Assembly (NCBI GenBank): GCA_032718475.1
Contig: JAUCBJ010001170.1
Span: 1 to 39,301, forward strand
Length of the DNA: 39,301 nucleotides
Direction: 5' to 3'
Origin: Nemertoderma westbladi
Lineage: Eukaryota; Xenacoelomorpha; Nemertodermatida; Nemertodermatidae
This document shows positions 1-10,619 of this stretch, piece after piece (the first letter of the stretch is position 1; every line of letters starts with the position of its first letter). The notes beneath the pieces were generated by a model. The model had not been told where the DNA came from, searched no databases, and saw nothing but the letters and a program-made list of their open reading frames with translations. The translations under genes and the position numbers were made by a program.

Positions 1-303
1 CCCGAACAATCCTCGATGAAATGTAACCAATCTTTTTTTATCAATTTTCCGTGCCTCACAATTATTGACAGGTATCTATAATTGCCTTAATTAATCATTA
101 TTATTATATTGTAATCATACAAACTCCAACAAGCAACCTAATGCTATTGTTGTAAATTGCACAAAAGAAATATAAGAACAAAACCCATCACCGTCACTAG
201 TTATAGACCTACAAGCACTTAATTACTAGCAAACTTTTACGAACCGGAACCGCATTAATAACATAAAATAAGCACCAAAATACTGCAAAGATAGGTAATA
301 AAG
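1..303. other. AT-rich intergenic sequence
   Basis: I see no coding region, repeat or recognisable signal in this stretch. It is AT-rich and ends where the dispersed repeat at 304 begins. Confidence 0.6.
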
Positions 304-904
304 TGTGGGGCGAGCCACGAAGTGAGCGAAGCCTTAGCATATGGGTGCCATTAACGAGTGGTCTGTCGTCGTCGTCGTATATTTTTGATCGCTAATAACT
401 CAGTTATTTCTTGATGAAATTAAACAAAATTTGGTACGTATTTAGTCCGGCAAAAGTTTAGAAAGAATCGGAGGTTTGGTCAAAAACGAACGAACGCAAA
501 GTGTTTGTGGATACGAGTATCCCTCTGCCATAAATCATCCAGCAGTTACTCTCACAGTTTCAAGACTTTGCATAGTTATTACGGTCGTTATTCTCCGTTT
601 AGGAAAATTATTTTAAGACAAAACAGATCGAGCGCAACGAGGCTAATGAAGGAGAAGAGTACTGTAAATTTAAAATGTCATACTTAACTTAAATAGCCCT
701 TAGAAGGTTTACAAATAACATTTAAAGTGTGTAAGGGCAAACTGAAATGGATCTCTATTTTTACAACTAGTTTATCACAAACTGATAGCATCGCATTCAC
801 TCATATATATTTTAGGAAAGACAGTTTTCTTATATCTGGTAGAGATTTGTATAATGTACTTTCTAAAATAGGCTCTCGTGCTGCGCGAGGGACCCACGAA
901 CGTG
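304..904 (+). repeat. Dispersed repeat R1, copy 1
   Basis: The left part (about 304-530) and right part (about 815-904) match, in inverted orientation, the segment 13560-13916. Shared landmarks are the GC-rich edge GGGGCGAGCCACGAAGTGAG, the GTCGTCGTC run, the phrase GCTAATAACTCAGTTATT and the right edge with GGCTCTCGTGCTGCGCGA. This copy has roughly 230 extra bases in its middle (about 555-800) that the other lacks. The short open frames at 505-687 and 727-939 lie in the repeat and show no protein resemblance, so I do not treat them as genes. No transposon class could be assigned. Confidence 0.7.
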
Positions 905-1111
905 TAATATATGGGTATGCATATTGTATGGGATACTAATAGTTTTTATAACAGAGATTATCAGCATCCTATTATGGAGGACCTTATTGCCATTGCTTTA
1001 TATACAAAAATGCCAAAATTTATGATTATTGCTTCCGATTTTGATGACAAAAGTGAATGGAATATATTAATACGTGGAGAGTGACACATAATCACAGGTA
1101 AGAATTTACTT
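905..1111. other. No feature seen between R1 and LINE A
   Basis: I see no gene here. The sequence is AT-rich and differs from the spacer between LINE C and the second R1 copy, so the R1-LINE neighbourhood was probably not duplicated as one block. Confidence 0.5.
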
Positions 1112-3488
1112 CTTACTACTAGGCCTACTAATAGGATCGGCATGCTGCATTGCAGCTGCATTTTTAAGAATGCTGTGCCGGCTTGTCGACAAAATTGCGC
1201 AGCCACAACTCCCTATCACCCATGACATTTGCTAGATCATCCGCATCTTCAAGGCCAGTGTCCTTTAAGATGCGTCTCAAGAAAGTCATGGGCTGTCCAC
1301 CATGCTTATTCACTCCATGAGGCTGCCAAAGTACAAGATTATGCACTGGTTGGTCCTCACGGCGAAAGCAAAGTCCTGCAAAGCGGAGGCGATTTTGTTC
1401 TAGTGTCAAGCTTGGGGGAACCAATGAGACACCTCCAATGTTATATAGTGTCTGGTTGGAGATGTGTGCATTGTACTTGACACAATGAACCCGGCGTAGC
1501 ATTCTTGTGAATGTGCCATCCAGGGATTTGGTATCCTCAGCAGTTAGAGCCCAGCATGGACTCCCATGGAGGAGTACTGGAACTACTGTTGCTCTAAATA
1601 ATCGGAACTTAAGTTTCCGATTAATTCTCGGTGACTTCCAAATTATGGAAAGCCTATTCAAGGCTGCCCATGCCTTTCCCTTAAGTAGTCGAAGGTCCTC
1701 ACCTGACTTCCGGATCCATGATCCCAGGTAACAGAAGTCGTCCACATGCTCAAGCATACCATCCTTTGAGCTTATGCTCATCCGATCAGAGACTTGCTGA
1801 GGACTTTCAAAGTTAACTGTCAAAATTTTGGTCTTTCTGGAGTTAATAAAAAGACCAACACTGGAAGCAGCCTGTTCTAATGAGCTGAGGAGCCGTTGGT
1901 CTCGTTGTCGAACCATCGTATACTGATCTAATTGCTGCAATAATATAATCAGGAATCCCATATAATGAAAGTATGCTGAACATAAGTGAGCGAGAGACTG
2001 AATCAATGGCCTTGAAGAAGTCAACAAAGATATCAGCCAGATGCCTGTCTTTCTTTTTTGATAACTCTTCAATTATTCTTCTAAGTGCCAAAATGGGCTC
2101 CATGGTCCCACGACCTTTACGGAACCCATTCTGATTTCCACGGAGCAGTCTCTCAATGGGATCCCTGATGCGATTTAATAGAATCCTATTGTATAGCTTT
2201 GCAGCAATCGAGATCAATGAGATTCCCCGAAAAGAACCATAGAGTGTTAGGTTGCCCTTCTTGGGAACTGGCACCAACTTATTTGTTTTCATTTCTTGTG
2301 GGACTCTTGTTGTTCGGTACATGTCTACTATGATGGGATAGCTGAGCTTTAAACACTCAGGTATTTTAAAGACCTCAGGGGGAACACCATCTACTCCACT
2401 GGCACGATTGGTCTTAATGCTCTTTGCAGCAGCCTTCACTTCTGCAAAGGAGATATCGCCAATGGGAATATCTGGGAGTACAGACTCAGACACTTTTACT
2501 TCTATAAAGTTATCAGGCAATACCCTGTCATTATTGAGAACCTTTTCAAAGTGGGCCTTCCAACCATTGAGGTGCTCTGCTGGTGATTCTGCCTTAACCT
2601 TGGTGGTTGGTTGGCTTTTCCGCCCAGTAAGCAAGTTGGTCGATTGCCATGCCTGGGATGATTGCCTGCTGTCGTCAGCATCATTGATGGCATCAACCTG
2701 TTGGTTTATTAGGTTCTGTAGATTAACAGAGTACTGCCTGTTCAGGGACCTAGATGCAGCCTTAACTGCATTCTTGGCCGCTGTAGTCTGTTTGAGTCGG
2801 GACTCTTTTTGCGCCTTATAGAGGTCATTTTGGCACTTCTGAATTTTGTTGTCAGTCCAGGGGGCCCCCTGGACTGACAACAAAAATTTTCCTGTTTCGA
2901 GGGTATACTATACAGGAACTGTTTCTGCAGCTGCTAAATTAACTGCTTCTGTGAAGGCAGTATAGCCCTCACAGTGATCTGCCGCCTCAGAGGCAAGAAC
3001 CTCATACCTGTTGATCAGCTGTAGTGTGAAGCTAGATCTCACACTTGGCTGTTGCAACAGAGAGGACCAGTCATGCCGCGGCAAGGCAGATTTCGTTGTT
3101 CTGCTAGCACGCAGACTAAGTCTTACCTTGGCCACAATAAGGCGGTGATCACTGGAGAAGGGTCGAAGTGTAAATGCATTACAGTCTTGTATAGAGCTCC
3201 TGTATTTCCTACGAAACAGAATATAGTCTATTTGGAACTTGTGACCACTGGGTCCACTATGAGCTTTCCAGTTCGCTTCTTGAAATGGGTTCCAGCCGAA
3301 AACAATCCATTTCCAGAGATAAAATCCTTACGATGGACGGAATTTCGGTTAACACTATTGCTATAGACCCAGGGCGATGTAGGTGATTGAGGCAGACTTG
3401 CATTAAAGTCTCCCAGGTATGTTAAGAATGCATGCTGATCCACTCCATCAGTAGCTGCTTGTAGATTGTGGTAGAAATTTTCCACCTC
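1112..3488 (-). mobile_element. RTE-like LINE copy A, decayed and lacking the RT core
   Basis: Read on the minus strand it holds the end of an apurinic endonuclease domain (LGDFNA motif, frame 3228-3623, then 2908-3135), the linker, the reverse transcriptase fingers and palm (1843-2883, with KTNRASGVDGVPPEVFK and NQNGFRKGRGT) and the C-terminal domain (1164-2072). Stops and frameshifts separate these parts. Relative to copies C and D about 250 bases are missing near 1905, removing the motif B region (QGDTLAPFLF) and the catalytic FADD box, so the copy cannot make active polymerase. The 3' end is a very short untranslated region followed by a TAG-type trinucleotide tail (1112-1132), a habit of RTE-clade elements. 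The copy is 5'-truncated at about 3488, where it joins a different LINE fragment. I found no convincing target duplication. Confidence 0.92.
2844..2885. repeat. 42 bp perfect palindrome inside LINE A
   Basis: The sequence is symmetric about 2864/2865, with GGGGGCCCCC at the centre and two 21-base arms. The right-hand context in LINE copies B and C shows only one arm (their coding segment for PWTDNK), so the other arm is a local inverted duplication specific to copy A. Copy B shares the central GGGCCCCC, which may have seeded the event. Confidence 0.95.
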
Positions 3489-3957
3489 CTCTAATTCTTG
3501 CTTCGGCATAAGCAGACCAAACCAGGGTAAAATGGAATGCGTCCTCAACCTCGCCACTCTTAGACACTGGACATAACCTTTCATCAATTTCCTGCCGAGG
3601 CCTAGCCCATCTACCCATCTCAATTTGGAGGCTATGTGACTTTGAGCGCAAGCGTGCTATCGCGATCCTAAGCTGTGGGGCGTCTGCCACGCTGTTTAAG
3701 TACTTTTCAGTTCCAAAATTTGTCTTAACGTATAATCTTCATTTTCGTGAATTTTGAATAGAATGCCGCCATCCCTGGATAAATTGGTCCCATATAATAC
3801 GCTTGGCATTATCTAGGAATTGTCGCTCATTTTCCACCCTTCGGCTTACCCAAGCCCAACTCATTCCCAGATTGGTCAAACAATCCCGAATGTGGGTCGC
3901 CCAATTGGATACATTGTTGGATATAGTGGCATCGTGATATAATATATTATACACCTG
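3489..3957 (-). mobile_element. Fragment of a second LINE: zinc-binding C-terminal domain
   Basis: On the minus strand, 3954-3739 reads into 3690-3490 in the same frame, interrupted by one TGA near 3738. The product resembles the domain after the reverse transcriptase in many invertebrate LINEs. A segment with DQFIQGWRHSIQNS is followed by LRSKSHSLQIEMGRW and then by a cysteine/histidine knuckle of the type C-P-V-x-x-x-G-E-V-E-D-x-F-H-F. This is the zf-RVT-like arrangement (small basic helix, then Cys and His ligands around an E-D-x-F-H-F core). The expected second cysteine appears as a serine here. The family is not that of copies A-D. The abrupt junction at about 3488 shows that copy A sits against it, by insertion or recombination. 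Confidence 0.7.
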
Positions 3958-4174
3958 TTTCGTAATTATTAATCAACAAGGTGCGATATTTTTCAGTGTC
4001 ATATTTGTGATCAGCATCCCAAAAACCCATATGGTCATATAATCAATTTAATTTCGTGGTGATTTTTTCATTATCAAATTTCCACTACTTGTTTTTATCG
4101 TGTCCCAGGAGGAAAATTCAAAGTTTCCAAAAAATGTTCTCGAATGTTATATTTGAGTTCTATAATAACGTTCA
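3958..4174. other. No feature seen
   Basis: AT-rich sequence without a supportable gene. The open frame 4056-4292 has no recognisable content and runs into the tandem repeat that follows. Confidence 0.5.
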
Positions 4175-4630
4175 GTTTTCGAGTGGAGAACTGCTGCAGG
4201 CAGTTCGGGTCCTCCCCAGACACACACCTTATGGTGTAATACATATCTGCCTAGTGCCAACCCAAAACATTATTAATAACGAAATGGGATAAGGTTTTCA
4301 CTTTCAGACATTTCACTCTCTGGCGGCAGACTAAGGAATTGCAGATTGGTCAGAGTTATACACAAACACGTAGTCTATGGTGTAGTAGACCTCTGACAAG
4401 TATCAGCCTAAAAGCATTATAAACATCGAAATGGGAATATAAACATTGAAATGGGATAAGGTTTTCACTTTCAGACATTTGGGCCCCTAGCGGTAGACTG
4501 GAGAAATGCAGACTGGTTCTAGCGCCTCCCCAAACTTGCAGTCTATGGTGTAGTAGAACTCTGCCAAGTATTAGCAAAAAAGCAGTATAAACAACGAAAT
4601 GGGAGAAGGTTTTCACTTTCACACATTTTC
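4175..4630. repeat. Tandem repeat, about 150-165 bp unit, three copies
   Basis: The phrase GGTTTTCACTTTCA recurs near 4290, 4460 and 4608. Each is preceded by AACGAAATGGGA or a close variant and by a CTATGGTGTAGTAGA phrase, or a degenerate form of it. The first unit is the most diverged. The second contains a 20 bp internal duplication (AACATCGAAATGGGA repeated at about 4421 and 4445). Minus-strand open frames in the region merely repeat with the unit and are not treated as genes. Confidence 0.85.
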
Positions 4631-4775
4631 ACATCAAGACTGAAGTTACTGTATGTAGATAATAAATTGTTTAACGTGTACTTGTAATCTATTATGACGA
4701 AACGTCCAGTAGAAGACACTAAAATGACCAAAGAAAATGGCGACAGTGTTCAGTAAAGCTGAACGGACACAGACG

Positions 4776-6772
4776 GAAACAGTTCCTGTAAACAGTTCCT
4801 GTATACCCTCGAAACAGGAAAAGGGCCCCCTGGACTGACAACAAAATTCAGAAGTGCGCATTTATAAGGCGCAGAAAGAGTCCCGACTCAAACAGACTAC
4901 AGCGACCAAGAATGCAGTTAAGGCTGCATCTAGGTCCCTGAACAGGCAGTACTCTGTTAATCTACAGGAGCTAATAACCCAACAGGTTGATGCCATCAAT
5001 GATGCTGACGACAGCAGGCAATCATCCCAGGCATGGAAATCGATCAACTTGCTTACTGGTCGGAAAAGCCAACCAACCACCAAGGTTAAGGCTGAATCAC
5101 CAGCTGATCGCCTCAATGGTTGGAAGGCCCACTTTGAAAACCTCCTCAATAATGACGGGTATTGCCTAATAGCTTTATAGAAGTAAAAGTGTGCTTCAAA
5201 GTAAAAGTGAAGGCTGCCTCAAAGAGCATTAAGACCAATCGTGACAGTTGAGTAGATGGTGTTCCCCCTGAGGTCTTTAAAATACCTGAGTGTTTAAAGT
5301 TCATCTATCCCATCATAGTAGACATGTACCGAACAACAAGAGTCCCACAAGAAATGAAAACAAATAAGTTGGTGCCAGTTCCCAAGAAGGGCATCCTAAC
5401 ACTCTATGGTTCTTTTCCCGGAATCTCATTGATCTCGATTGCTGCAAAGCTATACAATAGAAATCTATTAAATCGCATCAGGGATCCCATTGAGAGACTG
5501 CTCCGTGGAAATCAGAATGGGTTTGGTAAAGGTCGTGGGACCATGGAGCCCATTTTGGCACTTAGACGAATAATTGAAGAGTTATCAAAAAAGAAAGACA
5601 GGCATCTGGCTGATATCTTTGTTGACTTCTTCAAGGCCTTTGATTCAGTCTCTCGCTCACGTATGTTCAGCATACTTTCATTATATGGGATTCCTGATGA
5701 AATTATTGCAGGAATCAGATCAGTATACGATACGATGGTTCGACAACATTTGTGTCTACTGTTGATTTGAAGTGTTATGGGGCGTCCTCCAGGGATACAC
5801 ACTTGCACCATTCTTGTTCATAATTGTGGTTGACTATGTTCTACGCATGTCCTTAGATCATCATAATGATGATGGGGTGATGATAACTCCACATACTGGC
5901 TCCAGAAGTCGAAGAAATCCTGCCAAGTACCTAACTGATCTAGACTTTGCTGATGACTTAGGAGTACTCTCAGAATTACTAGAGGGAGCCCAACGGCTCC
6001 TCAGCTCATTTGAACATGCTGCTTCTAGTGTTGGTCTTTTTATTAACTCCAGAAAGACCAAAATTTTGACAGTTAACTTTAAAAGTCCTCAGCAAGTCTC
6101 TGATCGGATGAGCATAAGCTCAAAGGATGGTATGCTTGAGCATGTGGACGACTTCTGTTACCTGGGATCATGGCTCCGGAAGTCAGGTGAGGACCTTCGA
6201 CTACGTAAGGGAAAGGCATGGGCAGCCTTGAATAGGCTTTCCAGGATTTGGAAGTCACCAAGAATTAATCGGAAACTTAAGGTCCGATTATTTAGAGCAG
6301 CAGTAGTTCCAGTACTCCTCTATGGGAGTCCATGTTGGGCTCTAACTGCCGAGGACACCAAATCTCTGGATGGCACATTCACAAGAATGCTACGCCGGGT
6401 TCATTGTGTCAAGTACAATGCACACATCTCCAACCAGACACTATATAACATTGGAGGTGTCTCATTGGTTCCCCCAAGCTTGACACTAGAACAAAATCGC
6501 CTCCGCTTTGCAGGACATTGATTTCGCCGTGAGGACCAGCCAGTGCATAATCTTGTACTTTGGCAGCCTCATGGAGTGAATAAGCATGGTGGACAGCCCA
6601 TGACTTTCTTGAGACGCATCTTAAAGGACACTGGCCTTGAAGATGCGGATGATCTAGCAAATGTCATGGGTGTTAGGGAGTTGTGGCGGCGCAATTTTGT
6701 CGACAAGCCGGCACAGCATTCTTAAAAATGCAGCTGTAATGCAGCATGCCGATCCTAGTTGTAGTAGTAGAG
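4776..6772 (+). mobile_element. RTE-like LINE copy B, 5'-truncated and frameshifted
   Basis: Same family as copy A but on the opposite strand. It starts in the linker before the reverse transcriptase, with a short duplication of AACAGTTCCTGTA, and runs to the 3' TAG-type tail at 6756-6772. Frames 4854-5180, 5324-5770 and 5772-6521 carry the linker, the fingers/palm and the FADD box (near 5947) with the thumb and C-terminal domain. Defects include a deletion of about 50 bases near 5160-5190, a scrambled stretch near 5735-5770 where motif A joins motif B, and a TGC-to-TGA change near 6519 that ends the frame before the last 80 residues (continued at 6543-6725). A and B share small derived features (CGAAACAGG, GGGCCCCC), so they are closer to each other than to C. 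Confidence 0.92.
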
Positions 6773-7375
6773 ACTAAGTTTGCTTCAGTCGAACAATGTC
6801 ATGATAGATTAACGATATATCACATCCATGCAGGAGATAACAACAATAAACTTTAATTCGATTTAAATGTATAATTAATTCTGTGAACCGGTACCTGTTA
6901 ATAAATTTCACTTATATTATATTCGATATAGTACAATGATTAAAATGTATAAATGAGTATCAATAAAATCCTTTCTTCACATACCGAACGCTGATAAGTT
7001 GACATAATATAACAAAATTACATACATCACTGTGTCCAAAGGTCACTTTTCAGTGTTAAACACCCTCGTTTAGTTAAGTAAACCTCCCTCGCTGCGCTCG
7101 CTCGGTACATAAATAAACTCGAGTGCAAAGTATTACTTGCACACAATGATGTAAATAGTTATTAATTATATCACCAGGTTTCATTGGTGGTAATTTTTTA
7201 GAATTCTTGAACCCTGAAAGTGCGTCGGGTATAACTAGACCAAATAAATTTAATAACCCGAGCTACAGTAACCCTAGCACCCTAGGCCTTAGTGACGTTG
7301 AGTATGTCATTACGGATTTTATAGATGTAACTGTTCTAGAGTCGATTACCGCAAACCAATTTCAATTTGCATTTC
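6773..7375. other. Intergenic stretch downstream of the Stealth gene
   Basis: I see no gene. A GC-rich self-complementary patch, CCTCGCTGCGCTCGCTCGG, lies near 7086. The plus-strand open frame 7207-7449 overlaps the 3' end of the Stealth gene in antisense and has no recognisable product. Confidence 0.5.
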
Positions 7376-8918
7376 CTAGTGTTGCAACAGTTCAAACTGG
7401 GACGGTATTGGATATAGAGTCTCCAAGAGTTCCCTCACAATTCCCTTAACGATGAGGGCATCAGGCTTGTTATTATCAACACCATCATTAATACAAATAA
7501 ACTTCCTAGTACTGCGACGGAGTTCATCCATCTGTTTAATTGTTTTGGATACGCTGTTTGTTATGTACACATATTGCTCTTGGTAGGCTGACATGGCTTC
7601 GAACTGATATTTATTGCGTCTGCTGTATATAGAGGATTTACCTATCTTCAACAGGAGACTTTTACACGAAAGAAAGATTCGTTTAGTGACCCTTGGGCTG
7701 ATTGAGTTGCTTTCCTTGGCTAGGTGCAGCAATTTCCTCGCGTTACTTCGAATACAGTCGGATATGACATTGTCCATTTGAGTTAGACTTGAGTTGGACA
7801 GCGGTAATGGGTAAAGTCTGCTTGCGAGAAGTCTTAGCTCTCTATTGGATAGCACCCCGGAGTGGTCTGTGTCAAGATTATCAAAAATTTGACGGGAACT
7901 AAGTTTAACTTTTGCTTCCATGAGATAGTTGAAGTAGGTGAAGGCAAATTGCATATCTTCATTGTGACGTAGTTTATGTGAAGCTGTTTTAAGGAATTCT
8001 TCATAGAATATTTCATGTAGATCCTCTGTGATTAGTTTATTGACAAATAGAGGCGTGTGGGCCGAAATTTACGCGGGTCTTGCGGCCAAATATTTTATTA
8101 TACAATTCATTCACATACATCAAACTATTGAGGAAATTGCCGAATGGCATGTTGGGCATTTTTCCATGGACGGCGAACTCGGTCATGTAGATACGCGGTC
8201 CATTACTTGTGATGAAGTCGGATTGCCAGATTGGCGCACCAAGGATAAAGTCATCGTTGAGATAGAGGAAGTTGTCAGAGATACCTGGAATACGGTGAAG
8301 TTGAGACTCTATAGCGCGGGAATTGAAGGTGGGAAGATTCAACTTGTTCACAAATATCTCATTGTGAGTTACTATAGTAACCCTGTGATTGCTAAGGTTC
8401 AGCCAGCATGGTATTTGCCCATTGGTGACAATGTAAATGTGTTGAACCCATGGTGCATACAGGTCAACAGAACGTAGTGAGTATCGCAACTCTTCGTTGT
8501 CAAAGAAACGACTGGAACTCGTGCGAACCTCGATGTCTGGTTTGTGCTTCGTCTTTGCCTTTTCCGTGTTCATCTCCCATTCCAAATCCCTTCGGACTTT
8601 CTCCAACTCTACTAACATATCAGGATCTGATCCATTCACCCAGGTGTAGACTAAATCCACATGAAACAGTTTGTCAGGATCTAGTAAGTCACTCAACCTT
8701 GTGTTGTCTAAGATATCACGTAACAGCTTGGTGGGATTTGAGACCTTCTGCAAGGGGTGCAGGTTCACATGCAATGAATCATCAATATTTTCATCGTGTA
8801 GGACATCTGTAGTGAGATATAATATGATTGGCACGAACAATAAGAAAGCAGCTACATATATCTTCAAACAACAACGCGTCGGCCTTGCTACTGCGCGTTG
8901 CATACATCTAAGCCGCAT
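7376..8918 (-). pseudogene. GNPTAB-like: Compact GNPTAB-like Stealth phosphotransferase with one frameshift
   Basis: Stealth proteins transfer hexose-1-phosphate; animal GNPTAB does so in the Golgi to make the mannose-6-phosphate tag on lysosomal enzymes. The frame starts at the ATG ending at 8918. A basic N-terminus and a membrane segment at residues about 19-38 suggest a type II Golgi protein. Conserved region 1 ([12 protein letters not shown], residues 88-99) and region 2 (residues 139-227, with [14 protein letters not shown] and [11 protein letters not shown]) follow. The frame then breaks near 8060: one extra C in a CCC run diverts it to a stop at 8037. In the shifted frame the protein continues to 7376 with region 3 (KLRHNEDMQFAF), an EF-hand (DTDHSGVLSNRE) and region 4 (PIPSQFEL). 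It lacks the Notch-like and DMAP parts of vertebrate GNPTAB, is about 510 residues against more than 1,200, and has no introns. It could be a recent pseudogene, a retrocopy, or a working gene with a sequencing indel. Confidence 0.88.
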
Positions 8919-9078
8919 TTTAATGTTTATACTTACTTTGTTGATTCAAAAACTTTTACTGTATAAAATTTACATCAATTTACATTAATAAACACGGGCC
9001 ATAATCCCTGAATGACGCCCTTTTCATACAATTACGTACGAAATTTGTTTACATTATCTGCGTTGTGAAACTTAATAA

Positions 9079-9468
9079 ATGAATCACTTTGTCCCATATA
9101 TTCAACTGGTAACAGATGTTAACGTCCATTGTCCAATGAATCGATTCTCTCCAATTCTGGGCTGGGATTGGAGTAAACTGTCCAAGTCATTAATTGTCAG
9201 TTTAATAAACAGATTAAAGCTAAACCACTATGATAGGAATGCTAACCACTACTGTGGTGACTGCATGCGCTTACAAACTGTACTAACGGAAAGATTTCAC
9301 AATAATGGTTGGACTGGGAAATACTACATACAACCCTCGTGTTCAAAAAATATTGGACATTTGCAAAATTACAAAAAACTGTACCTTTTAAAGAATGGGG
9401 CTCGGTCATTTTTTGGTGCTAATTGTTTAAAATTTATGAACAACGAGATAAATATGTCACTTAACTAA
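9079..9468 (+). CDS. Hypothetical 129-residue open frame
   Basis: The frame opens divergently from the Stealth gene and runs 129 codons from ATG to TAA. I recognise no domain. It holds five cysteines, including a CxxC (CGDC), but no clear signal peptide or membrane segment. Its length slightly exceeds what chance would usually give in such AT-rich sequence, but codon use does not argue strongly for coding. It may be a fragment of an unrecognised element or noise. Confidence 0.2.
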   Translation: MNHFVPYIQLVTDVNVHCPMNRFSPILGWDWSKLSKSLIVSLINRLKLNHYDRNANHYCGDCMRLQTVLTERFHNNGWTGKYYIQPSCSKNIGHLQNYKKLYLLKNGARSFFGANCLKFMNNEINMSLN

Positions 9469-9484
9469 TTTCGAAAGAATTTTT

Positions 9485-9574
9485 GGTAACCTAGATGAAG
9501 TAAAAAATAGATGAAGTAGAAAAGGTAACCTAGATGAAGTAAAAAATAGATGAAGTAGAAAAGGTAACCTAGAT
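9485..9574. repeat. 39 bp tandem repeat, 2.3 copies
   Basis: Two perfect 39 bp units (9485-9523 and 9524-9562) begin GGTAACCTAGATGAAG, followed by 12 bases of a third. Within each unit the word AGATGAAGTA occurs twice. Confidence 0.95.
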
Positions 9575-10252
9575 GTGGCTCTATGAATAAAAATGTCTTT
9601 AACCACAAAATTGACCCGTGTGGCTTTACACCTTGGTAGAAAATTAAGAAAAAATAAATTTGGACAGAGTATATATTGGTTAATCCCGTTTTTTTAATTC
9701 TTGTGATGGTTTTGGCTTCTTTTGTGGCCGTATTATTTTAGCTTAAAATCGCCGTTTTTTGTGACATTATTGTGGCTTGTATGAATGCCTAATAAACAAA
9801 AGTAGAATTGTTATTAGCATTACTTCAGTTTACATCTTTTGAAGCATATAGGAGCGATAAAACCCGGTAATTATTATGACATTGTGGATAGTACCAATCC
9901 GTAGGCCGCCACTAATGGTGTGTAAAGCCTGATGGCCAGTATCTCATAACAGTTGATTCTTATATATAAACCATCACAAGCGCATTAACAACAGCAATTT
10001 ATATATGCAGTAAAGGTGAATAGTTTTCACTGCTACGCAGCACCGTGCTACGTAACTGTACATGTACAGCCTACAGGTAAACCGCGCTATCTGATTATTG
10101 AGAACATTAACACTAAGGCCAGATAAACTCTGTTTTACCAGGCCCATACCCAGTCAGTCTATCAACAAGCAGTCAGCAAGCAGCGAGTAGGAACTCATTC
10201 ACAAACAGGATCCCGCCACAAGAGGTTTCCCATAGGTCACCCCAAGCCGAGC
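9575..10252. other. No gene seen
   Basis: AT-rich sequence. The decamer GGCTTTACAC (about 9620) and its inverse GTGTAAAGCC (about 9922) could be ends of a small decayed element, but ten bases are too few for a call. Confidence 0.45.
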
Positions 10253-10419
10253 TGGCACTGCTGGAGAAGTAAAGACGAGGTCATACCAGATCTAGTTTTC
10301 TGGCAACACCAACACAAGGAAAGCGTACCCGTGGGCGACCACTTGAAAGGGATACTGAACTTGGGAGAAACGAAATTGCGACAACTATGGAGAATCGGGA
10401 AGCCTGGAAGGATCTCAAT
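10253..10419 (+). mobile_element. Fragment of LINE family E (C-terminal end)
   Basis: This segment is almost identical to 14411-14577 within the longer family E copy, from GGCACTGCTGGAGAAGTAAA to GGAAGGATCTCAA. It encodes the very end of a LINE protein, including a DLVFWQHQH segment. The high similarity of two fragments 4 kb apart suggests either recent activity or local duplication. It is followed by a run of CTAC-type words (10446-10485) that resembles a trinucleotide tail. Confidence 0.85.
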
Positions 10420-10487
10420 GACATGGGGGGCGGTTGACAACTCGCCCTCTACTACACTACACTACTACACTACAGTACACTACTTTT

Positions 10488-10619
10488 TTTTAAGAATGCC
10501 GTGCCGGCTTATCGACAAAATTGCACCGCCACAACTCCCTATCACCCATGACATTTGCTAGATCATCCGCATCTTCAAGGCCAGTGTCCTTTAAGATGCG
10601 ACTCAAGAAAGTCATGGGC
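10488..10619 (-). mobile_element. Inverted 3'-terminal piece of the A-D LINE family
   Basis: Read on the minus strand this is the last 40 or so codons of the LINE protein, ending in the frame for ELWRCNFVDKPARHS. It lies head-to-head with the start of copy C and joins it inside CATGGGCATC near 10619. The final 3' untranslated bases and regular tail are missing, and T-rich and CTAC-rich sequence stands in their place. Confidence 0.9.

Noticed and set aside
505-939. Two small plus-strand frames in R1
   Set aside because: The repeat's second copy does not preserve them and no protein feature is visible.
1229-1731. Plus-strand frames antisense to LINE A (also 2408-2821, 3052-3366)
   Set aside because: Shadows of the LINE coding strand; identical shadows appear opposite B, C and D.
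8028-8988. Plus-strand frames opposite the Stealth gene
   Set aside because: The minus strand carries unmistakable conserved motifs; the plus frames have none.
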